A stretch of DNA of 14,567 nucleotides from an uncultured Alphaproteobacteria bacterium (GTDB taxonomy: Bacteria > Pseudomonadota > Alphaproteobacteria > RF32 > CAG-239). Shown here in pieces: positions 1 to 6,769 of the stretch. Position numbers and translations under genes: made by a program. The stretch covers positions 1-14,567 of the forward strand of contig CALXTH010000182.1 of the NCBI GenBank assembly GCA_944391365.1, written 5' to 3'. The stretch's first letter is position 1; each line of letters begins with the position of its first letter. The notes beneath the pieces were generated by a model. It worked only from the letters and a program-made list of their open reading frames with translations, had not been told where the DNA came from and made no database searches.

Positions 1-114
1 TTTTTTCCATCCATCAAAAAGTTCGCAAAAACGATATTTAATTGAAATTAATAATTGCAGAGTATGCCGATAAAGATCAAGCAACCACAGAAATCATTCA
101 TGATATGATTAATT

Positions 115-148
115 TCAATATAAATAATGGGGGCAATTACTCACCCCC
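115..148 (-). terminator. Intrinsic terminator of tracrRNA
   Basis: A five-pair G/C stem (129-133 with 144-148, loop of about 10 nt) is followed on the - strand by AUUAUUUAUAUU. The U-run is interrupted, so termination strength is uncertain, but the hairpin also fits the 3' structural hairpin expected in a tracrRNA. Confidence 0.6.
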
Positions 149-227
149 TCATCTTACGGCATATAGCCTTATTATATATGTATTGACCATCTAATTAATC
201 TCTGAAAAAAAATCAAAACATATATCG
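116..227 (-). ncRNA. tracrRNA (trans-activating CRISPR RNA), type II-C
   Basis: This RNA base-pairs with the CRISPR repeat in crRNA and anchors it to Cas9. Seen: positions 183-205 are a 23-nt match to the repeat with one difference (189), which in the - strand RNA is a G-U wobble, so pairing is unbroken. Next, the tracrRNA can pair UAUAAU with GUUAUA at the 5' end of the crRNA repeat, giving a lower stem, a bulge and an upper stem. A short nexus-like hairpin follows (GGC/GCC, 158-160 with 166-168). A GGGGG/CCCCC terminal hairpin (129-133 with 144-148) ends in an A/U-rich tail. A promoter sits correctly upstream on the same strand. Known: Cas9 needs such an RNA, and this hairpin order fits II-C tracrRNAs. 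The exact ends are inferred; length is about 110 nt. It is divergent from cas9. Confidence 0.88.
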
Positions 228-233
228 TTAAAA

Positions 234-263
234 AGTATAATAATATTTTGATTGAAAAGTCAA
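234..263 (-). promoter_or_regulatory. Promoter of the tracrRNA gene
   Basis: On the - strand TTGACT (258-263) is followed after 18 bp by TATACT (234-239), each one base from consensus. The predicted start is near 227, about 22 nt before the anti-repeat. The element overlaps the divergent cas9 promoter region. Confidence 0.7.
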
Positions 264-275
264 GAATAATATTAT
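248..275 (+). promoter_or_regulatory. Putative cas9-cas2 promoter
   Basis: TTGATT (248-253), 16 bp, TATTAT (270-275) on the + strand would give a start near 282 and a leader of about 40 nt before cas9. A second TATAAT at 236-241 lacks a good -35. The region is very A/T-rich, so chance matches are likely. Confidence 0.4.
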
Positions 276-322
276 AGGTTGTCTTATATATGATTTTGCA
301 GCACGCAAGTAAGGAGAATACT

Positions 323-3300
323 ATGAAATATCGTTTGGGTTTGGATTTAGGAGTCGGCTCCATCGGTAGCGCAATTATCGGGTTAGATGAACAAAATAAA
401 ACTAAAGATATTATCGATGCCGGAGTTCGCATTTTTAATGTATCAGAAGGAGCCGAAGACAGAAGAATCAAACGAACAATGAGAAAAAATCTGGTTCGTA
501 CCCGAAAGAGATTGGAACTTCTCGCTCAAAAACTTTTTGAAAACCACCTTTGGGTAAACAATACACCGGAAGGAACAGAGCGTTTACGAGCTAAATCTCC
601 TTACAAGATTCGTTTTGATGCCGTTAATGGGACACTATCTAACCCGAATTATATTGGTCGGGCGATTCTGCATATAGCCAAACATCGCGGAGCCGGGTTT
701 GTTTCTGCTTCAGAAGAATTGCAGGAAGAAATTTTAGAAGAAGGAGAAAAATCAAAAGCCAAAAAATCAGCTTATGATATGATGACTGAACATCTGAGAG
801 AAACAAATTCCAAAACAATCGGTGAGCTTTTTTATAAACGAATTTGCGAAGGATATGCCAAAAATGAAAAAGGAGAAAAAATAACCCCCAATAAGAGAAT
901 TATTCGTCAAAAAGAACACGCTTTAAAACAACACATCGTTGATTATGCGATTCCCCGTTATTTGGTAAAAGACGAATTTAACCAAATTTGGGAGACACAG
1001 GCTCAATACTTTACACAAATGCAAAAGGAAGGCCTGAAAAAAGAAATATATGATATTTTGTTTTATGAGCGCCCACCTGCTCCTTATGCGACAGGGAAAT
1101 GTATCTACTTCAAAGATGAAGACAGATTACTGAAAGCACACCCATTATCAGAACTCAGACGTATTTATGAAGAAGTAAACAATATTAGAATTTTGAGCGA
1201 TACTAACAAACGCAAGTTGACATTGGAGGAACGGGATAAAATCATCAACGAAATTTTATTACAAGGTAAAAATGCGGGAAAGTCTGCAATCAAAAAAATA
1301 CTAGGTCTTTCTGCCCAACAAAAAATCTCTTTGCTTGATGATAAAAACATTAAAGCCTACTTATACTCGCGTCCGGAATTTGCAGAAATTGAATATATAC
1401 AACACCTTTCCTTCGCTGAGCTTGCAAAATTTATTAACTTCTTAGCCAACCCCATAAACCCAAATGATAAAAATGGGCGCTTATATAGTGAAGATGAATT
1501 AATTGCCCACTTAAAACCTATTTTAAAAATTGATGATGATAAAGAAATAGGCAAACTATTGACTAAACTTCCTAAAGGCCGTGGAATGTTAGGAGAAAGT
1601 GCATCAAAAATTATTTTGGAAAAATTAAAAGAGCAAGTTATCACTCATCGGGAAATAACCGATGAGCTGGCAAAAAATGATGCCCGATTCATGGCTTCTG
1701 AAGAAATTGCCCGTCAAAACCAGGGAAAATATCAAGAGCTCCCCTATTACGGCGAAATTTTGCAGTCAGATACGCAACCTTTACCGCCATTGATAATAAA
1801 AAATAACAAAAACCTCAACCCCGACGAAGTTAAATGGGGCAAGATTGCCAACCCGGCCGTCCACATGATTTTAAATCAACTCCGCTTAGTCGTAAATGAT
1901 ATTATTCGCATTTACGGTAAACCTTATGACATCAATATTGAGCTCGGACGCGATGTTGGTTTGTCTGCCAAAAACAAAAATCGTTTGGAACAAACACAAA
2001 AGAATAATGAAAGACTAAACGAAGAGGCAAAAACATACCTGCAAGACCATAAACTATTCGTAAACAGTAAAAACATTTTAAAATACAAACTGGCCAAAGA
2101 ACAGGGCGGAAAAGATGCCTATAATCCGACAATAAATATTCCGCGCAATTTTTCCGGTTTTGAAATAGAACATATTATTCCGCAAGCCAAAGGCGGAACG
2201 GATACCTATAACAACCTTTGCCTGGTAAACAGAAATGATAATTTAAACAAAAAAGATGATTTTGCATATGATTATTTTCTAAAGACCAAATCTCCTGAGA
2301 TGATACGGGCAATCTTGAAAAATGCGCGCGAACGCACCCCGAATAAAGCATGGCGTTTTGAAGCCGATGCCCGAGAAAAATATAAAAAAAAAGGAGACGC
2401 AGAAGAAACGACACGCTATTTAACGGATACGCGTTATGTCTCTAAAATGGCAGCTCGTTATCTGAGAGCAATAATAGATTGTACAGATAGTGAAGAGGCT
2501 GCTCATAATCGAATCCTTCCGGTTAAAGGCGCTCAAACCGCTCAAATGCGCCGCTGCTGGAATTTGCAAGGTTTAGAATATGACTTAATGGGTTTAGATA
2601 TTCCAAGATATATAAATTGTTCCCCATATTGGATTGAGCAAGATACCGGAGAAGTGATTGAGGGAACAGAAAAGCCTGATATTGACGGCAAATGGAAATT
2701 TATTGATAAAACAAAAAACAAACAGTGGTTTTCAAAACCAAGAATTGATCATCGTCATCACGCTATGGATGCCATAACAGTTGCTTGCATAAACCGCTCA
2801 ATGCTTCAGCAGATGGCTAATGAGGATAATTTAGCTCATCAGAAAACACATCTACCGTTAACAAGCGTTGAATCTCTTGGAGAGTTTCGCCGCAAAGTGA
2901 TTGAAGTGTTAAATAAGGTTAACGTATCTCATAAACCGGAACATAGCAAAGCCGGCCAAATGCATGAAGCAACAGGTAGAACGATTTTATGTACAAATCC
3001 GGATGATAAAAAATCCTTAATTACGGTTTATTCGCGCAAGATATTACAAGTCGTTAAGTCGATGAAAGATTTAAATAAATTACTCATACCAGATTCTATC
3101 AAAGATGAGTGGAACGAACACATTGCCGAAGATAAAGCCAAACAGGCAAAATTGGTCAAAGACTTTGAAATTTATGCCAAGACTGCCGAGCAAATTTTGA
3201 TTGCCGAAAATGAAATGGCCGTGTCTGAAGGCAAAAAAGAAATTGCCATAACCGAAAGCCGCATTTTGACCAAAGCCTTTTATATCATTCAAGAGAAAAA

Positions 3301-3832
3301 ATTGTGGAAAGGAGGCAAATTTAGAAGTTATGAAAATAATTCATCTCTTGTTTGTATTACTAAACATGGTGCCAATGGTACGGCCTATAAAGGAGGAAAT
3401 AATTATCGAATAGATTTTTATAAAAAAGACGGAAAAATCGGTTGGGAAGTCATTAGATGTTTTGACATCAATCAAAAAGATTTTAAACCACAATGGCAAC
3501 AACAAGGAGGAAAAATCATCTGGTCTATACAACAAGGAGATTTGCTGGAATTGAATACGCCAGAAGAATGGAAAAGCTATAACAATAAGCCAAGATGTTT
3601 AGCAAAAATAAAGAAGTTTAGCGAAGGGAAACTATCTATAGACTATATAGCGGATGCCAGAATGACAAGTCCTCAAGATAAATCTTTAACTTATATGTTG
3701 GTAGATACTGTTTCAGAAAAAGGACTAAGTTATTTTATAAAACACCACGCCCGTAAAGTTGAATTAACCCCGTTTGGTAAGGTAAAGAAAAAACACAAGG
3801 TACTAAGTAATGGCGAGGCAAAAGAGGCTTGA
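323..3832 (+). CDS. cas9: CRISPR-associated endonuclease Cas9, type II-C
   Basis: RNA-guided double-strand DNA nuclease of about 1169 aa. Visible parts: RuvC-I LGLDLGVGSIG with Asp8; an Arg-rich bridge helix at about 46-75; RuvC-II INIELGRD with Glu540; HNH motif FEIEHIIPQ with His617, then Asn631 and Asn640 at the spacings of SpCas9 H840/N854/N863; RuvC-III HHAMDA with His813 and Asp816; and a C-terminal PAM-interacting region. All catalytic residues are present, so it should be active. The ATG at 323 is preferred over the upstream ATG at 290 because AAGGAG (311-316) lies 6 nt before it and the protein then starts at the RuvC-I strand. The size matches mid-length II-C Cas9s of alphaproteobacteria. 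Its 3' end overlaps cas2 by 23 nt, indicating one transcript. No csn2 or cas4 is seen, which fits II-C. Confidence 0.97.
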   Translation: MKYRLGLDLGVGSIGSAIIGLDEQNKTKDIIDAGVRIFNVSEGAEDRRIKRTMRKNLVRTRKRLELLAQKLFENHLWVNNTPEGTERLRAKSPYKIRFDAVNGTLSNPNYIGRAILHIAKHRGAGFVSASEELQEEILEEGEKSKAKKSAYDMMTEHLRETNSKTIGELFYKRICEGYAKNEKGEKITPNKRIIRQKEHALKQHIVDYAIPRYLVKDEFNQIWETQAQYFTQMQKEGLKKEIYDILFYERPPAPYATGKCIYFKDEDRLLKAHPLSELRRIYEEVNNIRILSDTNKRKLTLEERDKIINEILLQGKNAGKSAIKKILGLSAQQKISLLDDKNIKAYLYSRPEFAEIEYIQHLSFAELAKFINFLANPINPNDKNGRLYSEDELIAHLKPILKIDDDKEIGKLLTKLPKGRGMLGESASKIILEKLKEQVITHREITDELAKNDARFMASEEIARQNQGKYQELPYYGEILQSDTQPLPPLIIKNNKNLNPDEVKWGKIANPAVHMILNQLRLVVNDIIRIYGKPYDINIELGRDVGLSAKNKNRLEQTQKNNERLNEEAKTYLQDHKLFVNSKNILKYKLAKEQGGKDAYNPTINIPRNFSGFEIEHIIPQAKGGTDTYNNLCLVNRNDNLNKKDDFAYDYFLKTKSPEMIRAILKNARERTPNKAWRFEADAREKYKKKGDAEETTRYLTDTRYVSKMAARYLRAIIDCTDSEEAAHNRILPVKGAQTAQMRRCWNLQGLEYDLMGLDIPRYINCSPYWIEQDTGEVIEGTEKPDIDGKWKFIDKTKNKQWFSKPRIDHRHHAMDAITVACINRSMLQQMANEDNLAHQKTHLPLTSVESLGEFRRKVIEVLNKVNVSHKPEHSKAGQMHEATGRTILCTNPDDKKSLITVYSRKILQVVKSMKDLNKLLIPDSIKDEWNEHIAEDKAKQAKLVKDFEIYAKTAEQILIAENEMAVSEGKKEIAITESRILTKAFYIIQEKKLWKGGKFRSYENNSSLVCITKHGANGTAYKGGNNYRIDFYKKDGKIGWEVIRCFDINQKDFKPQWQQQGGKIIWSIQQGDLLELNTPEEWKSYNNKPRCLAKIKKFSEGKLSIDYIADARMTSPQDKSLTYMLVDTVSEKGLSYFIKHHARKVELTPFGKVKKKHKVLSNGEAKEA

Positions 3833-4172
3833 AACCTTAACTGGTTGGTCTATGATGTGGATAATCTGTATGTTTGATATACCGGTCAGGACTCGAACGG
3901 AGATGCGCAAGGCCACGCGTTTTCGCAACCTTTTGCTGGATGAGGGCTTTATGATGAAGCAGTTTTCCGTTTACATCAAACCGGTTAAGAGCTTATCTGT
4001 CGGACAAACCTTAACTAAAAAGTTATCCAAATTCATACCTGATAATTCCTCTGTATCATTTATTTATATAACTGATAAGCAATACCTGATGACCAAGAAC
4101 TATTTAGGAAAAAATTTTGAAGATAATAAAAAAGAAAAAAACAAAAAAAATGGACAATTATTGCTCTTTTAA
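3810..4172 (+). CDS. cas2: CRISPR-associated protein Cas2
   Basis: Small ferredoxin-fold partner of Cas1 in the spacer-integration complex. Of 120 aa, residues 16-57 carry the Cas2 core (MWIICMFDIPVRT, then RFRNLLLDEGF and QFSVYIK), with the conserved Asp23 after the first strand. The C-terminus is lysine-rich and ends QLLLF, a hydrophobic ending common in type II Cas2. The ATG at 3810 lies inside cas9 (23-nt overlap), which suggests translational coupling; alternative starts at Met15/16 would remove a short basic N-terminus. It is transcribed with cas9, whereas its partner cas1 is on the other side of the array and on the other strand. It is slightly longer than typical Cas2 because of the tail. 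Confidence 0.93.
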   Translation: MARQKRLETLTGWSMMWIICMFDIPVRTRTEMRKATRFRNLLLDEGFMMKQFSVYIKPVKSLSVGQTLTKKLSKFIPDNSSVSFIYITDKQYLMTKNYLGKNFEDNKKEKNKKNGQLLLF

Positions 4173-4195
4173 GGTCAGACAAACAACATTTTTTA

Positions 4196-4237
4196 TCAAA
4201 AACAACGCCTTGAAATATAGTTATTTCAAGGCGTTGT
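4196..4237 (-). terminator. Terminator at the 3' end of the CRISPR array
   Basis: A perfect 15-bp inverted repeat (4202-4216 with 4223-4237, 6-nt loop) is followed on the - strand by TTTTTG. On the + strand no T-run follows it. The asymmetry means it best stops - strand transcripts leaving the array, before they run antisense into cas2 and cas9. It may still help end the cas9-cas2 mRNA. Confidence 0.75.
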
Positions 4238-4247
4238 ACTATAAGAG

Positions 4248-5537
4248 AACATATCAGAGATTAATTAGACGGTCAACTATAACTCTCCTGAGCTTTGCGC
4301 TGTTTCTCAAATTAACATATCAGAGATTAATTAGACGGTCAACTATAACTACTGATTAAATAACCCATGAGTTGCTTGAAACATATCAGAGATTAATTAG
4401 ACGGTCAACTATAACATATTGTTTGACGGTACACCCAGTTGGAACAACATATCAGAGATTAATTAGACGGTCAACTATAACTATGAATCATATATGCAAG
4501 GAGGTAATATGAACATATCAGAGATTAATTAGACGGTCAACTATAACAAGTAGCGAAGATGATCTGGTCTTCACGACAACATATCAGAGATTAATTAGAC
4601 GGTCAACTATAACTTGGCTTCCCACTTGACAATGTCGTGGATGAACATATCAGAGATTAATTAGACGGTCAACTATAACATTTCCATTCACAGGTGACTA
4701 CATTATAACAACATATCAGAGATTAATTAGACGGTCAACTATAACTGGTTGATAAATTATTAGGGAGGCCATTATAACATATCAGAGATTAATTAGACGG
4801 TCAACTATAACTAGATTCATTAAAAAATTTACGCTCCTTACAACATATCAGAGATTAATTAGACGGTCAACTATAACTAATTTCCGTATATAAAAAACCA
4901 GAATAAAAACATATCAGAGATTAATTAGACGGTCAACTATAACTGGATAGCCGACGTATGCGCCGAAGTCATTAACATATCAGAGATTAATTAGACGGTC
5001 AACTATAACTCTGGTGTCCATGTCACCATTTCATCTTCCAACATATCAGAGATTAATTAGACGGTCAACTATAACGGCTTTCCCCACTGGTTCAGTTCAA
5101 TTTCAAACATATCAGAGATTAATTAGACGGTCAACTATAACTAACTGCCATCAAACAACTTCATCAAAATAAACATATCAGAGATTAATTAGACGGTCAA
5201 CTATAACAAAATCGCGAGCGGGTATATTTTGTCGGATAACATATCAGAGATTAATTAGACGGTCAACTATAACTTGGCTTCCCACTTGACAATGTCGTGG
5301 ATGAACATATCAGAGATTAATTAGACGGTCAACTATAACCATAAATGATACACCCAATGAACTCGGCAAAACATATCAGAGATTAATTAGACGGTCAACT
5401 ATAACAATCAGAAAACACATTACCTTGTGCCAAATAACATATCAGAGATTAATTAGACGGTCAACTATAACATATTCGGCGTCAAAGGCGGCAGTACCGA
5501 CAACATACCAGAGATTAATCAGACAGTCAACGATAGC
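4248..5537 (-). CRISPR. Type II-C CRISPR array, 20 repeats and 19 spacers, crRNA on - strand
   Basis: Nineteen identical 36-bp repeats start at 4248 and recur every 66 bp to 5436-5471; a twentieth (5502-5537) differs at five bases. On the + strand the repeat begins AACATATCAG and ends CAACTATAAC; on the transcribed - strand it begins GTTATAGTTGACC. All 19 spacers are exactly 30 bp. Spacers at 4614-4643 and 5274-5303 are identical. Transcription from the - strand is supported by the tracrRNA anti-repeat, the terminator beside the first repeat and promoters inside the repeats. A further decayed repeat lies at 5569-5604. Short ORFs across this region are repeat artefacts. Confidence 0.98.
4248..5537 (-). 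promoter_or_regulatory. Promoters embedded in every CRISPR repeat
   Basis: On the - strand each repeat contains TTGACC, exactly 17 bp, then TATGTT, with TGA directly before the -10 (extended -10). In the first repeat these are 4271-4276 and 4248-4253. A start about 7 nt downstream falls roughly 6 nt into the next spacer, leaving about 24 nt of guide. Known: II-C arrays of Neisseria meningitidis and Campylobacter jejuni use repeat-end promoters in this way. The diverged repeat at 5502-5537 still reads TTGACT, 17 bp, TATGTT. Activity is inferred. Confidence 0.75.
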
Positions 5538-5568
5538 AGCGGGGCAATGCGCGTCAAACAGCAGCATG

Positions 5569-5604
5569 AGCAAATCAAAGACAAATCAGATGGTCAACAA
5601 CCGT
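5569..5604 (-). repeat. Decayed CRISPR repeat overlapping the cas1 3' end
   Basis: These 36 bp match the consensus repeat at 24 positions and sit 31 bp beyond the last recognisable repeat, close to the array period. The -35-like TTGACC (5592-5597) is intact but the -10 is degraded to TTTGCT. The intervening 31 bp (5538-5568) would be a fossil spacer. The cas1 stop codon is inside it. Confidence 0.7.
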
Positions 5605-6508
5605 CAAATTCCGGATATTTTAGTTGAACTTTTTTATCTTCAAAACTGGAAACCAGTCTTCCCACAAAATCAAACACAGCATCATTCAAGGAAACACAAC
5701 CTTTATCTGTTTTAACAGGAACAGAAATCAATCTTGTTAATCTTCGTTTTATGTCCGGCGTCAAGTCAATATCTTGAATATCAACCAACCGATTTATTTC
5801 CTCAAAGACAAGTTTATCAGCCCACGGCCTAAAAGGCTCCATCAAATCATCAGCTAAAGGGAAAGTGTTTGTTTTGGCACAATGTTTCAACCCTAAAAAA
5901 GGCATCAACCCGTTACCACAAATTGCTCTCACAACCATAGCACGAAGAACAATATAAGAATAATTCAATAAAATATTAATATCTCCGCTTAATCTGTCTC
6001 GAACAAAGTTTTTACCAAACAACGATTTAAAATAAATTGAAGCCGCCACTCCCTCATTATTTCGGGCATCATTACTTAGAACATCCTTGGCTAAAAATTT
6101 TAATCTCTCAACATTTTTGTTATCCGGAAAAAAATACTTCAGAACCGTAGCTTGATTATAAATCTTATTCTGAACAATACTTTTCCACAAATTTTTTTGT
6201 AAAGGCTTAGAACATTCTATTTGTTTTTGAACTCTTGAGGCAACCAGCCAATGTCCTTCACATGGAATTATAATTGAAGAAGGAACATAATTTCTACCAC
6301 AACAAATAATATTTGCCCCTTGTTCGGTTATGGCATTTATTACATTTTTAGAGAATATCAAATCATTAGCACTTACCACTAAAGATAAAATATTATCTAA
6401 TGGAATTTTTGTTGCCAGTGGAATATTCTTATTTTCAATAACGATAAAACCTCTATGTAAACATAAAGAAAATCCATCATTTGAAATTTCAATTATTTGC
6501 CTGTCCAT
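5594..6508 (-). CDS. cas1: CRISPR-associated endonuclease Cas1 (integrase)
   Basis: Metal-dependent integrase that, with Cas2, inserts new spacers. At 304 aa it has normal type II length. Putative metal ligands are Glu152 (NNEGVAASIYF), His209 (GLKHCAKTN) and Glu224 (LADDLMEPFRPW), matching the E/H/E spacing of type II Cas1 such as that of Streptococcus pyogenes. The N-terminal beta domain is about residues 1-75; the rest is the helical catalytic domain. The ATG at 6508 fits the family start; its ribosome site is weak. The last codons and TGA stop fall inside a decayed CRISPR repeat. Unlike the usual cas9-cas1-cas2 operon, it lies beyond the array on the opposite strand from cas9 and cas2, with its own promoter, and is transcribed in the same direction as the array. 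Confidence 0.96.
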   Translation of the reverse strand: MDRQIIEISNDGFSLCLHRGFIVIENKNIPLATKIPLDNILSLVVSANDLIFSKNVINAITEQGANIICCGRNYVPSSIIIPCEGHWLVASRVQKQIECSKPLQKNLWKSIVQNKIYNQATVLKYFFPDNKNVERLKFLAKDVLSNDARNNEGVAASIYFKSLFGKNFVRDRLSGDINILLNYSYIVLRAMVVRAICGNGLMPFLGLKHCAKTNTFPLADDLMEPFRPWADKLVFEEINRLVDIQDIDLTPDIKRRLTRLISVPVKTDKGCVSLNDAVFDFVGRLVSSFEDKKVQLKYPEFDGC

Positions 6509-6564
6509 CAGTCTAATGCCTATTATATAATTTACCTGTTATCAATCTGGCAAAATCTGCGGAT

Positions 6565-6594
6565 ATTATAACGGTTATTCTCCGCAAAAGTCAA
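6565..6594 (-). promoter_or_regulatory. Putative cas1 promoter
   Basis: On the - strand TTGACT (6589-6594), 18 bp, TATAAT (6565-6570). The hexamers and spacing nearly copy the tracrRNA promoter. Predicted start is near 6558, leaving a leader of about 50 nt. The -10 lies between inverted TGCGGA (6558-6563) and TCCGCA (6581-6586), which could be an operator. A second TATAAT at 6522-6527 would leave almost no leader. Confidence 0.6.
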
Positions 6595-6702
6595 TCTGTA
6601 ACATTTAAGACAACCAGGACCCAAATCAGGTAAAAACCAGAATTTCCGGCTTTCAGCCTGCATTCAGCTGCCTCTTTTTCTCAACTGATAACATATTTTC
6701 TA

Positions 6703-6730
6703 TTGTTTTCTTCCGCTGATAATATATTAT
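6703..6730 (+). promoter_or_regulatory. Putative promoter of the SHOCT-DUF805 gene
   Basis: TTGTTT (6703-6708), 16 bp, TATTAT (6725-6730) precedes the gene by about 40 nt. Confidence 0.45.
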
Positions 6731-6769
6731 GAAAAAGATTTCACATTTCTTACTCAGGAAGATTGCAAG

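Noticed and set aside
42..194. Open + frame of about 50 codons upstream of cas9 (TTG start)
   Set aside because: No ribosome site or recognisable motif, and it covers the tracrRNA; A/T-rich DNA of this length is often open by chance.
290..322. Upstream ATG extending Cas9 by 11 residues
   Set aside because: AAGGAG is placed for the ATG at 323 and RuvC-I normally begins within the first residues.
4117..4359. 80-codon + frame running into the array
   Set aside because: It overlaps the cas2 end and repeats; the peptide is a translation of the CRISPR repeat.
4284..5501. Most spacers have an open frame in crRNA orientation, suggesting coding-strand bias of capture
   Set aside because: A 30-nt sequence has at least one of three frames open nearly always, so this carries no information.
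5425..5715. 96-codon + frame at the array end
   Set aside because: Composed of repeat translation and the antisense of cas1.
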